A stretch of DNA of 64,000 bases, from NCBI GenBank assembly GCA_963841715.1, contig CAWJDP010000001.1:124001-188000 (forward strand), in the 5' to 3' direction. Of this stretch, positions 16,560-24,599 are shown one piece after another; position 1 is the first letter of the stretch; each line of letters opens with the position of its first letter. Under the pieces are notes generated by a model. That model was given only the letters and a program-made list of their open reading frames with translations. It was not told the DNA's origin and did not search any database. The stretch comes from DASPWW01 sp963841715 (GTDB taxonomy: Bacteria > Actinomycetota > Thermoleophilia > Solirubrobacterales > 70-9). Position numbers and translations under genes: made by a program.

Positions 16560-17012
16560 TTAGTCGGAGAGCCCAGCGGCCTTCATCGCCGCGTCGCGGT
16601 CGAGGTGGAACTCGACCCTCGCCAGGCGCCCGTCCCGCGTCCACACGACCGCGGCGCCGAAGCTCTCGATCGGGACGCCGCCGGTCTTCGTCGTCGCGAC
16701 CTGGCGGACCAGCGTCAGCACGCTCTCGCCGCAGTCAATCGTCTCCCCGAGCTCGATCTCATAGCTCTCGTACGGCTCGAGCCAGTCTCGCCACACCTCC
16801 CTGAACGACTCGACGCCGCTGCCCTGGAAGCCCTGCCCGCCGGGGGTGTACTCGGGACCGACCATCGCCCATTCGAAGTCGGGGCGCGCCCATTCTGCCA
16901 GCGTCGCGGCGACCTCGGCGGCCCTGGCATCGTCGGCGACGACCTCGACGAGGTTGCCCTCGAACATCGGGACCAGCAGCTTCTCGACGATCTCGATGTC
17001 GCTCTCGGGCAT
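16560..17012 (-). CDS. SnoaL/NTF2-like small protein
   Basis: A 150-residue alpha+beta-barrel protein of the SnoaL-like type: an N-terminal helix M-P-E-S-D-I-E-I-V-E-K-L, D-F-E-W-A-M-V-G-P, a G-V-E-S-F-R-E-V-W-R-D-W-L segment, and paired strands ending V-V-W-T-R-D-G-R-L-A-R-V-E-F-H. The fold hosts polyketide cyclases, ketosteroid isomerase-like enzymes and many uncharacterised proteins. No diagnostic catalytic set is evident. It lies upstream of and co-directional with the malyl-CoA lyase gene, divergent from the acyl-CoA dehydrogenase. Confidence 0.75.
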   Translation of the reverse strand: MPESDIEIVEKLLVPMFEGNLVEVVADDARAAEVAATLAEWARPDFEWAMVGPEYTPGGQGFQGSGVESFREVWRDWLEPYESYEIELGETIDCGESVLTLVRQVATTKTGGVPIESFGAAVVWTRDGRLARVEFHLDRDAAMKAAGLSD

Positions 17013-17120
17013 CGGTTCGATTATCCCCGCGACGGGCCCCCAGGTATCCTTCCCGCGCCGACTCGCCCTCTCCGCACGCCTGCGAGCGGCGGAATTTTCA
17101 CGAAAGGAGCCCCTGGCCGT

Positions 17121-18335
17121 ATGGCAGTCGCAACCGCGAGCCCGACCGAGAAGACCGACGAGCAGAAGGCGATCACCGAGATGGTGCACCAGTTCGTCGA
17201 CAACGAGATCATTCCCGTGGCCGAGGAGTACGACCACGAGGACAAGTTCCCCGAGCCGATCGTCGAGCAGATGAAGGAGCTGGGGCTGTTCGGGGTGACG
17301 ATCCCCGAGGAGTACGGGGGAATGGGCCTGGACCTCACGACCTACGCGATGATCGTCGAGGAGCTCTCGCGCGGCTGGATCTCGATCTCGGGAGTCGTCA
17401 ACACCCACTTCATCGGCTCCTACCTGCTGATGAAGTTCGGGACCGACGAGCAGAAGCAGGATTTCCTTCCGCGTATGGCGACCGGCGAGCTGCGGGCCGC
17501 GTTCTCGCTCTCCGAGCCCGAGGTCGGCTCCGACGTACAGGGCATCAAGTCGGTGGCGACGAAGGCGGACGACGGCTCTTGGGAGCTCAACGGCCAGAAG
17601 ATGTGGGTGACGAACGGTTTGCTGTCCGGCGTTGTCTTCGTGCTGATGAAGAGCGACCCGAAGGCGGATCCGCCCTACAAGGGAATGACCTGCTTCATCA
17701 CCGAGAAGGAGCCGGGAGCGAGCGAGAACTCGGGCGACTACGCGGGCCTCGAGATCCCGCCGAAGATCAAGAAGATGGGCTACAAGGGCGTCGAGTCGAC
17801 GGAGCTCGTCTACGACGGCTACCACTGTCCGCCCGACCGCATCCTCGGCGGCGAGGAGGCCGGGCTGGGCCAGGGCTTCCGGCAGATGATGGACGCGCTC
17901 GAGGTCGGGCGCGTGAACGTCGCCGCGCGCGGTGTCGGGATCGCGCAGCGCGCGCTCGAGCTGGCGCTCCGCTACAGCCAGGAGCGGAAGACGTTCGGCA
18001 GGCCGATCGCGCAGCACCAGGCGATCCAGTTCAAGCTTGCCGACATGGCGACAAAGGTCGAGGCGGCGCGGCTGCTGACGATGCGCGCCGCGCGCCTCAA
18101 GGACGCCGGTGAGCGCTCGGACGTCGAGGCCGGGATGGCGAAGCTCTTCGCCTCCGAGACGGGCAAGGAGGTCGTCGAGGAGGCGTTTCGCATCCACGGC
18201 GGGTACGGGTACTCGAAGGAGTACGAGATCGAACGTCTGTACCGCGATGCGCCCCTATTGCTGATCGGGGAGGGCACCTCGGAGATCCAGCGGATGGTGA
18301 TCGGCAAGAAGATCTTGGAGCGCGCGGCGGTCTGA
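17121..18335 (+). CDS. Acyl-CoA dehydrogenase, candidate (2S)-methylsuccinyl-CoA dehydrogenase
   Basis: A 404-residue FAD-dependent acyl-CoA dehydrogenase. Features are FGVTIPEEYGGMGLD (residues 55-69), the FAD loops A-F-S-L-S-E-P-E-V-G-S-D (about 130) and K-M-W-V-T-N-G, QERKTFGRPIAQHQAIQF (about 290), and the catalytic glutamate in YGYSKEYEIERLYRDA (about Glu367). The location between mcl and a MaoC hydratase gene resembles the actinobacterial ethylmalonyl-CoA clusters (Streptomyces type), in which a 400-residue acyl-CoA dehydrogenase oxidises methylsuccinyl-CoA to mesaconyl-CoA. That substrate is inferred from context. GAAAGGAG lies 11 nt before ATG 17121. Confidence 0.88.
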   Translation: MAVATASPTEKTDEQKAITEMVHQFVDNEIIPVAEEYDHEDKFPEPIVEQMKELGLFGVTIPEEYGGMGLDLTTYAMIVEELSRGWISISGVVNTHFIGSYLLMKFGTDEQKQDFLPRMATGELRAAFSLSEPEVGSDVQGIKSVATKADDGSWELNGQKMWVTNGLLSGVVFVLMKSDPKADPPYKGMTCFITEKEPGASENSGDYAGLEIPPKIKKMGYKGVESTELVYDGYHCPPDRILGGEEAGLGQGFRQMMDALEVGRVNVAARGVGIAQRALELALRYSQERKTFGRPIAQHQAIQFKLADMATKVEAARLLTMRAARLKDAGERSDVEAGMAKLFASETGKEVVEEAFRIHGGYGYSKEYEIERLYRDAPLLLIGEGTSEIQRMVIGKKILERAAV

Positions 18336-18374
18336 GGCCCAGCGCACTTCCGCCGGAAGGGAGTCGAGACACAG

Positions 18375-18737
18375 GTGCCGAGAACCCAGGACGTGATTGC
18401 GACCGCGATCAACCGCTGCGAGGCGGAGGTACCGCAGCTGTCGCGGCTGAAGCTGGTCGTCCGGCTCGAGCTGCGCGGGCGCGGCGACGTGCAGGTGTTC
18501 CGCGTGCGGATGCCCGGACCCGAGATCACCAAGGGCGAGCCCAACGACTCGCGGATCCAGATCGCGATCAACAGAGCGGACTTCAACGAGCTCGCCGAGA
18601 GCGGCACGATCAAGGACTGGCGCGAGGCCTACGAGACGGGCCACGTGCGGATCGTCGGCGACTCGAGGATCAAGAGCCTCGTCGGGTCGCTGATCGATCG
18701 CGAGGAAGCGCGCCGCAGAGTTCGCAAGGTGCACTGA
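18375..18737 (+). CDS. Conserved small protein, possibly SCP2-like
   Basis: A 120-residue protein starting at GTG. A central R-I-Q-I-A-I-N-R-A-D-F-N-E-L strand-helix unit is followed by Y-E-T-G-H-V-R-I-V-G-D-S-R-I-K-S-L, reminiscent of the second half of SCP2 sterol/acyl-carrier domains (a helix, G-x-V-x-I-x-G-D and a terminal helix). The likeness is weak. It sits between the acyl-CoA dehydrogenase (39 nt upstream) and the MaoC gene (19 nt downstream) and so is probably co-transcribed with ethylmalonyl-CoA pathway genes. An acyl-CoA-binding accessory role would fit but is speculative. Its basic tail E-A-R-R-R-V-R-K-V-H is notable. Confidence 0.6.
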   Translation: MPRTQDVIATAINRCEAEVPQLSRLKLVVRLELRGRGDVQVFRVRMPGPEITKGEPNDSRIQIAINRADFNELAESGTIKDWREAYETGHVRIVGDSRIKSLVGSLIDREEARRRVRKVH

Positions 18738-18756
18738 GGACGCCAAGAGGAGTGTG

Positions 18757-19293
18757 ATGGGACAGACCGAGACGGAGAAGCAGGAGTTTTCGACCGACCA
18801 GGCCGCGCGGGAGGCCTCGGGCGCGCACAGGTACGGGCGCTACCTGGAGGAGTTCGAGGTCGGAGACGTCTACAGGCACTGGCCGGCGAAGACGATCACC
18901 GAGGCGGAGGACCACCTGTTCTGCCTGCTGAGCATGAACCACCATCCGCTGCACATCAACGACGTCTACGCCGCCGAGTCGCAGCAGGGCAAGAACGTGG
19001 TCGCGGGCCCGTACGTGTACTCGCTCGTGTTCGGGATGTCGGTCGGCGACGTCTCGGGCAAGGCGATCGCGAACCTCGCCACCGAGGAGCTCTCCCACCC
19101 CTCGCCGGTGTTCCACGGCGACACCCTGTTCGCCGAGTCCGAGGTGCTCGAGGTGAAGGCGTCGAGCTCGAAGCCCGATCGCGGCGTGGTCAAGGTGCAC
19201 ACGCGCGCCTACAACCAGGCCGGCACGCTGGTCGCCGAGTTCAAGCGCGTGGTGCTCGTGCCGCGCCGTCCGGGCAACGGAGAGGCCTCGTAG
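18757..19293 (+). CDS. MaoC-family hydratase, candidate mesaconyl-CoA hydratase
   Basis: A 178-residue single-hotdog MaoC protein. R-Y-L-E-E-F-E-V-G-D-V-Y and the hydratase motif around L-S-M-N-H-H-P-L-H-I-N (about residues 62-72) provide the catalytic His expected in R-hydratases, followed by V-V-A-G-P-Y-V-Y-S-L and L-S-H-P-S-P-V-F-H-G-D-T-L. In Streptomyces-type ethylmalonyl-CoA clusters a MaoC protein of this size hydrates mesaconyl-C1-CoA to beta-methylmalyl-CoA, the substrate of malyl-CoA lyase encoded nearby. AAGAGGAG lies immediately upstream of the GTG-ATG pair at 18754/18757; spacing favours the ATG. Confidence 0.82.
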   Translation: MGQTETEKQEFSTDQAAREASGAHRYGRYLEEFEVGDVYRHWPAKTITEAEDHLFCLLSMNHHPLHINDVYAAESQQGKNVVAGPYVYSLVFGMSVGDVSGKAIANLATEELSHPSPVFHGDTLFAESEVLEVKASSSKPDRGVVKVHTRAYNQAGTLVAEFKRVVLVPRRPGNGEAS

Positions 19294-19391
19294 CGGCGGA
19301 GGCGTGGGCCGGGCTCGTCCGCGAGCGCGGCGGGGTACCGCTCCGCGGGCTCGAGGACGCGCCCGGGCTCGAGGCCGGCGAGACCGCGTTC

Positions 19392-19931
19392 GTGGCGGTC
19401 GTGCGTGCCGACGACACGATCATGCCGGCCGTCGCGGGCCTGACCCCGGAGCGCGCGGCGGTCGAGCTGCTCACCGCCGATGCAGCCCCTCCCGGCGACG
19501 CCGCCGAGATCGCGAACGGGCTCTGCCGGGCGCTGGCCGGATCGGAGCTGAGCGCCTACGCGCTCAACGCGGGCCGCGTCGGCGGTCCCGAGGGCGTCGA
19601 GGGCTCGCGTGAGATCGGCGCGGGGCTGGCGGCAAAGGTCCTCGACGCCGCCGCGTCTGGGTCGATCGAGTGGGAGCGGGACCCCGACTTCGGCTACCTG
19701 ACCGCGGCGTCGGTGCCGGGGGCGGAGCGCCGCGAGCTCGAGCTGCTGTGCCCACGGCTGCTCTACGGGCGCGGCGGGCGGCCGTACCTGTACGCCGAGC
19801 TCGTCGAGCGGCGGCTCAGCGCGCTCGCCGACGCCGTTGAGGCGGTCGCCGGACTCGACGAGGCGATCGTCGCTAGTGCGCCTCGTCCGAAGCGTGAGCT
19901 GGAGGACGGGACTCCTCGGCGAGAGACGTGA
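19392..19931 (+). CDS. Unknown protein, N-terminus unresolved
   Basis: A 179-residue Ala/Glu-rich protein that I do not recognise. The reading frame stays coding-like upstream, back to the MaoC stop at 19293 (A-W-A-G-L-V-R-E-R-G-G-V-P-L), but contains no ATG, GTG or TTG before the GTG at 19392. The true start may therefore be non-canonical or hidden by an error. Helices dominate, with L-C-P-R-L-L-Y-G-R-G-G-R-P-Y-L-Y near residue 130. It directly follows the MaoC gene and may belong to that operon. The last 59 nt overlap the end of the convergent gene 19873-20442. Confidence 0.5.
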   Translation: MAVVRADDTIMPAVAGLTPERAAVELLTADAAPPGDAAEIANGLCRALAGSELSAYALNAGRVGGPEGVEGSREIGAGLAAKVLDAAASGSIEWERDPDFGYLTAASVPGAERRELELLCPRLLYGRGGRPYLYAELVERRLSALADAVEAVAGLDEAIVASAPRPKRELEDGTPRRET

Positions 19932-20442
19932 TCTGGAGTCCGCCGCGGGCGGCTTCCTCGAGCACGTCGCTTGCCTCGGCCGAGGAGCGCGCGTAGAGCT
20001 CGACCAGCAGGTGGATGACGATCAGCTCGTCGTCGTGCTTGTGGAAGCGGACGTGGGTGAAGAACTCGCGGGTCCCCGAGTCGCCGAACGCGCCGTAGGT
20101 GAGGCTGTCCGTGGCCTCAGGGCCCGAGCACGTCTCGACCTGGTCCTGGTCGACGGTGACCGTGCACGAGGCTACCCAGGGCGTACCCGCGACCATTCGC
20201 TCCCAGCGGTCCTCGACCGGGACGACGCGCCCGTCCTCGACCGTGAGGTGGGGCTGGTCGTGCATGCAGTCGACGCACTGGACAACGGCCTCCTGGACCT
20301 CGTCGACGCGGTCTGAGGGCTCGCCCGTCTCCGGGTCGACGCGGAGGATCGCGTCGTAGTGGACCTGTGCCTCGAGGCGCCGCGACCAGCAGCGATAGCA
20401 GCGCAACCATGAACTTCGGTCGCCGTTCAGCTCCTCGTTCAC
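19873..20442 (-). CDS. Unknown protein with two CxxC pairs (probable zinc ribbon)
   Basis: A 189-residue acidic protein from GTG 20442. C-Y-R-C near residue 15 and C-V-D-C near residue 56 form two C-x2-C pairs of the zinc-ribbon spacing. The centre has G-A-F-G-D-S-G-T-R-E-F-F-T-H-V-R-F-H-K-H-D-D-E, His/Asp-rich and possibly metal-binding. No family comes to mind. It lies 4 nt after the stop of the short GNAT gene and so is probably in the operon ecm, GNAT, this gene. Its 3' end is antisense to the end of the convergent unknown gene. Confidence 0.55.
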   Translation of the reverse strand: MNEELNGDRSSWLRCYRCWSRRLEAQVHYDAILRVDPETGEPSDRVDEVQEAVVQCVDCMHDQPHLTVEDGRVVPVEDRWERMVAGTPWVASCTVTVDQDQVETCSGPEATDSLTYGAFGDSGTREFFTHVRFHKHDDELIVIHLLVELYARSSAEASDVLEEAARGGLQITSLAEESRPPAHASDEAH

Positions 20443-20446
20443 AACC

Positions 20447-20839
20447 TCAGCCTAGCTCGCCGCGGAGCAGCGAATACATGATTACGTCGCGCTGGGTGCC
20501 CTTGATCAGGATGTACGCCCGCAGCAGGCCCTCCTCGGTGAATCCGGCCCGCTCTGGCACCTGTCGTGACGCTTGATTGTGGGGCCCGACCTCTATCTGC
20601 ACTCGCTCGAATCCGAGCGTCTCGAACGCGAACCGGGCCGGCAGGCGCACGGCCCGCACCGCGAACCACGTCCGCCCGTCCTCGGTCGTGTAGTGCTCCG
20701 GAACGCGCGTCCAGCGCGCGATCTCGGGTTCGGGGCACGCCTCGACGACCGCTGGAAGGTCGGCGTCGGCCTTGAGCCGAAGGCGGATGATCCCGTCGCT
20801 GAGACCCTCGACCGGGATCTCCAGCGAGGAATCCCTCAA
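20447..20839 (-). CDS. GNAT-like protein with internal deletion (no acetyl-CoA motif)
   Basis: A 130-residue protein whose ends match the RimJ/RimL-type GNAT family: D-G-I-I-R-L-R-L-x-A-D-A-D-L-P-A-V-V-E-A-C at the start, then A-F-E-T-L-G-F-E-R-V-Q-I-E-V with N-Q-A-S-R-Q-V-P-E-R-A-G-F and R-D-V-I-M-Y-S-L-L at the end. The middle of about 60 residues, including the R/Q-x-x-G-x-G/A acetyl-CoA loop, is absent: T-T-E-D-G-R-T-W runs straight into F-A-V-R-A-V-R-L. It is unlikely to acetylate anything. TTG 20839 is the start, overlapping the ecm stop as TTGA. An in-frame deletion derivative is the best explanation. Confidence 0.6.
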   Translation of the reverse strand: MRDSSLEIPVEGLSDGIIRLRLKADADLPAVVEACPEPEIARWTRVPEHYTTEDGRTWFAVRAVRLPARFAFETLGFERVQIEVGPHNQASRQVPERAGFTEEGLLRAYILIKGTQRDVIMYSLLRGELG

Positions 20840-22854
20840 GCCGGCTGGCGAGTCTCGGCGCGCTCGGCGACGAGATCGACGATGTCGCCCATGATCCGGT
20901 TGATCTCGAAGTCCTTCGGCGTGTAGACGCGGGCGACCCCCGCCTCGCGCAGGGCGGCGGCGTCGGCCGGCGGGATGATCCCGCCGACAACGACCGGGAC
21001 GTCTACGCCCTCGTCGCGTAGATGGCGGATCACGTCCGGAATCAGCTCGAGGTGCGAGCCGGAGAGGATCGAGAGCCCGATCACGTCGACGTCCTCGTCG
21101 CGCGCGGAGGCGGCGATCTGCTCCGGAGTAAGCCTGATCCCCTGGTAGACGACCTCCATGCCGGCGTCGCGCGCGCGGACCGCGATCTGCTCGGCGCCGT
21201 TCGAGTGCCCGTCGAGGCCCGGCTTTCCGACCAGCATCTTGACCCGCTTGCCGAGCTCCTCCGAGACCTCGTCGACGCGTTCGCGGAGCCTCGCGAGCTC
21301 GCCCTCGTCGACGTTCGCGGGGGCGTCGCCGACCCCGGTCGGCGCACGGTAGGGCCCGAAGACCTCGCGCAGCGTCTCCGCCCACTCGCCCGTGGTCGCG
21401 CCCGCCTTCGCGGCCGCGATCGTCGCCGGCATTATGTTCGCGCTCTCGTCCGCGGCCGCGGCGGCGAGCCCGTCGAGCGCGGCGCGCACGGCACGCTCGT
21501 CGCGCTCGCTGCGCCAGCGCTCGAGCGCCTCGATGCACTCGCGCTCGACCTCGGGGTCCGGGGTGAGGATCCCGCCGTCCTCGTCGCGGGTCAGCGGCGA
21601 CTCCTCCGTCTCGGTGAAGCTGTTCTGGCCGATCACCTTGAGCTCGCCGCGCTCGATCCGCGCCGTGCGCTCGCGGTTCGACTCGACGAGGCGCGCCTTC
21701 ATGTACGGCACCGCGTCGACGGCGCCGCCCTGCTCGGCGACGGTCGCCATCTCCGCCCGCGCGCCCTCGGTCAGCTCCTCGACCAGGCCCTCCATCACCT
21801 TCGAGCCCTCGAAGATGTCCGGGTAGTCGAGGAGGTCGGTCTCGTTGGCGAGGATCTGTTGGATCCGGAGGCTCCACTGCTGGTCCCAGGGCCGTGGCAG
21901 CCCGAGTGCCTCGTTCCACGCCGGAAGCTGGATCGCCCGGGCGCGGGCGCTGCGCCCGATCGTCACCGCGAGCGCCTCGAGCACGATCCGCGGGACGTTG
22001 TTCTCGGGCTGGGACTCGGTCAGCCCCAGCGAGTTGACCTGGACTCCGTAGCGCATGCGCAGGAACTTCGGCTCGGTGACGCCGTAGCGCTCGCGTCCGA
22101 GCTCCTCCCACAGCTGCCCCATCGCGCGCAGCTTCGCGTGCTCCTCGATGAACCGGATCCCCGCGTTGACGAAGAACGAGATCCGGCCGAACACGCGCGG
22201 GAAGTCCTCCTCGGAGACCTGGCCGCGCTCGCGGACCGTGTCGAGGACGGCGATCGCCGTTGACAGGGCGTAGGCGATCTCCTGCACCGGCGTCGCTCCG
22301 GCTTCCTGGAGGTGGTACGAGCAGACGTTGATCGGGTTCCAGCCCGGGACCTCGTTGACCGTGAACGAGACGACGTCGGCGATCAGCCGCATCGACGGGT
22401 TTGGCGGGAACGCGTACGTGCCGCGGGAGAGGTACTCCTTGATGATGTCGTTCTGGGTCGTACCCGTGAGCTCAGCGCGCTCGACCCCGTTCTCCTCCGC
22501 GACCGTGACATAGAGCGCGAGCAGCCAGGCGGCGGTCGCGTTGATCGTCATCGACGTGTTCATCTGGTCGAGCGGGATCCCGTCGAGCAGCGCGTGCATG
22601 TCGCCCTTGTCGACGATCGAGACCCCGACCTTTCCGACCTCGCCCCTGGCGAGCGGATGGTCGGGGTCGTAGCCGGTCTGGGTCGGGAGGTCGAACGCGA
22701 CCGAGAGGCCGGTCTGGCCCTTGGCGAGGTTGCGGCGGTAGAGCTCGTTCGACCGCCGCGCGTCGGAGTGCCCGGCGTAGGTGCGCATCACCCACGGCCG
22801 GTCGCGCTCGGGGAGCCTGTGCTCGCCTTCGTCGGCTGACGTTGCCATCGCCAT
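20836..22854 (-). CDS. ecm: Ethylmalonyl-CoA mutase (B12-dependent)
   Basis: A 672-residue adenosylcobalamin-dependent acyl-CoA mutase in one chain. The TIM-barrel half begins R-T-Y-A-G-H-S and L-A-K-G-Q-T-G-L-S-V-A-F-D-L-P-T-Q-T-G-Y-D, with MNTSMTINATAAWLLALY, SRGTYAFPPNPS, NVCSYHLQEAGATP and RYGVQVNSLGLTE. The C-terminal B12 domain has the D-x-H-x-x-G motif DGHSNG (His550 as lower axial ligand). These barrel segments track ethylmalonyl-CoA mutase (Ecm/MeaA type) better than methylmalonyl-CoA mutase, and ccr is encoded nearby. It converts (2R)-ethylmalonyl-CoA to (2S)-methylsuccinyl-CoA. It is followed by two overlapping or abutting small genes. Confidence 0.87.
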   Translation of the reverse strand: MAMATSADEGEHRLPERDRPWVMRTYAGHSDARRSNELYRRNLAKGQTGLSVAFDLPTQTGYDPDHPLARGEVGKVGVSIVDKGDMHALLDGIPLDQMNTSMTINATAAWLLALYVTVAEENGVERAELTGTTQNDIIKEYLSRGTYAFPPNPSMRLIADVVSFTVNEVPGWNPINVCSYHLQEAGATPVQEIAYALSTAIAVLDTVRERGQVSEEDFPRVFGRISFFVNAGIRFIEEHAKLRAMGQLWEELGRERYGVTEPKFLRMRYGVQVNSLGLTESQPENNVPRIVLEALAVTIGRSARARAIQLPAWNEALGLPRPWDQQWSLRIQQILANETDLLDYPDIFEGSKVMEGLVEELTEGARAEMATVAEQGGAVDAVPYMKARLVESNRERTARIERGELKVIGQNSFTETEESPLTRDEDGGILTPDPEVERECIEALERWRSERDERAVRAALDGLAAAAADESANIMPATIAAAKAGATTGEWAETLREVFGPYRAPTGVGDAPANVDEGELARLRERVDEVSEELGKRVKMLVGKPGLDGHSNGAEQIAVRARDAGMEVVYQGIRLTPEQIAASARDEDVDVIGLSILSGSHLELIPDVIRHLRDEGVDVPVVVGGIIPPADAAALREAGVARVYTPKDFEINRIMGDIVDLVAERAETRQPA

Positions 22855-22869
22855 TGGACATTTTAGGGT
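22842..22869 (+). promoter_or_regulatory. Putative promoter of the metallo-beta-lactamase-fold gene
   Basis: TTGCCA (22842-22847), a 16-nt spacer and TAGGGT (22864-22869) end 7 nt before the GTG at 22877, predicting a leaderless transcript. The -35 lies inside the divergent ecm start region, so the two genes share about 20 nt of regulatory DNA. Confidence 0.4.
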
Positions 22870-22876
22870 TGCGGGC

Positions 22877-23698
22877 GTGCCCGAACCGATTGACGTGATG
22901 CATCTCGGCCGTGACCGCGTGATCGCCGCCTACGATCTCGGCGGCGCGATCGTCGATCCGGGCCCTGCGAGCTCGGTCGAGACGCTGCTCGAGGCGCTCG
23001 GTGACGAGCGGCCGCGCGCGCTTCTGCTGACCCACATCCACCTCGATCATGCCGGCGCCACGGGCGTGCTCGTGCGCCGCTATCCCGAGCTTCGGGTCTA
23101 CGTCCACGAGGTCGGCGCGCCGCACCTCGTCGATCCCTCGCGCCTGCTCGCAAGCGCCGGACGCCTGTACGGCGAGGACAACATGATGCGGCTGTGGGGG
23201 GAGGTCGCACCGGTTCCCGAGGCGAACATCACCGCGCTCTCGGGCGGCGAGCGCGCCGAGGGGCTGCGGGTGGCCTACACGCCGGGGCACGCAAGCCACC
23301 ACGTCGCCTACTTCGACGAGGGCGCGGGCGACGCATACGTCGGCGACATGGCGGGAGTGCGGCTCCCGCCCGGGAAGCTGACGGTCGCTCCGACCCCGCC
23401 GCCTGACATCGACGTCGACGCATGGCTCGCGAGCCTGGAGACGATTTCCGCCTGGAAGCCGCGGAGGCTGTGCCTGACTCACTTCGGACGCGCCGATGAC
23501 GCCGACGGGCAGCTCGATCGGGTCGAAGGGTGGCTGCGGCGCGCTCGGGATCGGGCCAGCGCCGGGCGCGAGGACTTCATTGCCTGGGTCGAAGGCGAAC
23601 TGGCCGGCGCCGGTGAGGAGGACGCGATCCGCTACCGCCAGGCGGCCCCGACGGAGCAGCTGTGGCTGGGCATGGAGCGCTACCTGCGCAGGCGCTGA
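22877..23698 (+). CDS. Metallo-beta-lactamase-fold hydrolase
   Basis: A 273-residue MBL-fold protein. The metal motif is T-H-I-H-L-D-H-A-G (H-x-H-x-D-H, about residues 54-60), a third-His region T-P-G-H-A-S-H-H follows at about 135, then the bridging Asp V-G-D-M-A-G and C-L-T-H-F-G near 200. The pattern fits glyoxalase-II-like thioester hydrolases; given the neighbourhood an acyl-CoA or glutathione-like thioester is conceivable, but the substrate is not shown. A C-terminal helical extension of 60 residues ends in R-R-R. GTG 22877 is chosen because it begins the conserved strand and follows a -10-like element. Confidence 0.82.
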   Translation: MPEPIDVMHLGRDRVIAAYDLGGAIVDPGPASSVETLLEALGDERPRALLLTHIHLDHAGATGVLVRRYPELRVYVHEVGAPHLVDPSRLLASAGRLYGEDNMMRLWGEVAPVPEANITALSGGERAEGLRVAYTPGHASHHVAYFDEGAGDAYVGDMAGVRLPPGKLTVAPTPPPDIDVDAWLASLETISAWKPRRLCLTHFGRADDADGQLDRVEGWLRRARDRASAGREDFIAWVEGELAGAGEEDAIRYRQAAPTEQLWLGMERYLRRR

Positions 23699-23818
23699 AT
23701 CACCGCTCCGAATCGCCCTCGGGCGTGTTCTATGAGCGTGCGGGGTGCACGGCGCCGGTCGCAGGGGGCGGCAGGGAGGCGCCGTCCACCCCCATCCAAG
23801 CTACGCTCCCCAGTCTTC

Positions 23819-24511
23819 ATGCGAGCCAGAACCACACTCACCGCGTTCGCTGCGGCCGCCGTGACCGTGCTTGTCGCGTTTGCCGGCACCGCCGGCGCGC
23901 TCGTGTTCCTGTACAAGAACGCGTTCTCGCGCAAGGACGACGTCAACCAGATGCGGCTCGAGGTCGGGAACAAGAAGACATGCTCGAAGACCTGGCGCGG
24001 GAAGAAGTCGCTCGGCATCTCGGACAAGAAGGGCCCAGTCGAGTGCGGGTACCGCACGCCGGTGACGGGGGACGCCGACAAGCCCGATCACGACCTCTCC
24101 GTGACCGGGAAGGTCGGGAACTCGACCGCAAAGGGGATTCAGAAGCACGTCTACCTCGGGGTCTCGGTGCGAGCCGCGAAGGACAAGGGCTACCAGCTGC
24201 GGGTGTTCCCGGGCAAACAGGAGTGGGAGCTGCGGCGCAAGCCGAGCACGACCGGTTTCCCGATCAAGTCGGACGGCAAGGACAAGGACATCAAGCCGAT
24301 CGGCAAGGCCAACACGCTGCGCCTGCGCGCGTTCGGCGACATCATCACGGCCTCGATCAACGGCAAGAAGGTCGTCGACGACATCAAGGACTCGAAGTCC
24401 GGGGACGTCACGGGGCGGCGCACGCTGATCACGCTCGGGAACTCGAAGAAGTCGAAGGACAAGGCGAGCGCGTTCTTCGACAACATCGCGATCCGGCTCC
24501 CGAACCCGTAG
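23819..24511 (+). CDS. Secreted or anchored LamG-like (DUF1080-type) beta-sandwich protein
   Basis: A 230-residue protein with an N-terminal hydrophobic segment (TLTAFAAAAVTVLVAFAGTA, residues about 5-26) acting as signal peptide or anchor. The mature part is Lys-rich and beta-strand-rich, with two Cys near residues 53 and 75. The segment F-G-D-I-I-T-A-S-I-N-G-K-K-V-V-D-D-I near 175 and the terminal A-F-F-D-N-I-A-I-R-L are typical of laminin-G-like jelly-roll domains (DUF1080, 3-keto-disaccharide hydrolase-like), which bind glycans. A function is not assigned. ATG 23819 follows TACGCT by 11 nt; the upstream in-frame extension is not signal-like. Confidence 0.65.
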   Translation: MRARTTLTAFAAAAVTVLVAFAGTAGALVFLYKNAFSRKDDVNQMRLEVGNKKTCSKTWRGKKSLGISDKKGPVECGYRTPVTGDADKPDHDLSVTGKVGNSTAKGIQKHVYLGVSVRAAKDKGYQLRVFPGKQEWELRRKPSTTGFPIKSDGKDKDIKPIGKANTLRLRAFGDIITASINGKKVVDDIKDSKSGDVTGRRTLITLGNSKKSKDKASAFFDNIAIRLPNP

Positions 24512-24599
24512 GCGCTTCGGGCGCCGCCTGAGAGTCGACGCCCAGGGCGCGGCTCTCCCCGGTGCTCGCCGATCGGCGCGCCTATCGTGATGCGAGGCA

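Noticed and set aside
23700..23740. Short CGCCC/GGGCG inverted repeat after the MBL gene
   Set aside because: The loop would be only 2 nt and no T-run follows, so it is not supported as a terminator.
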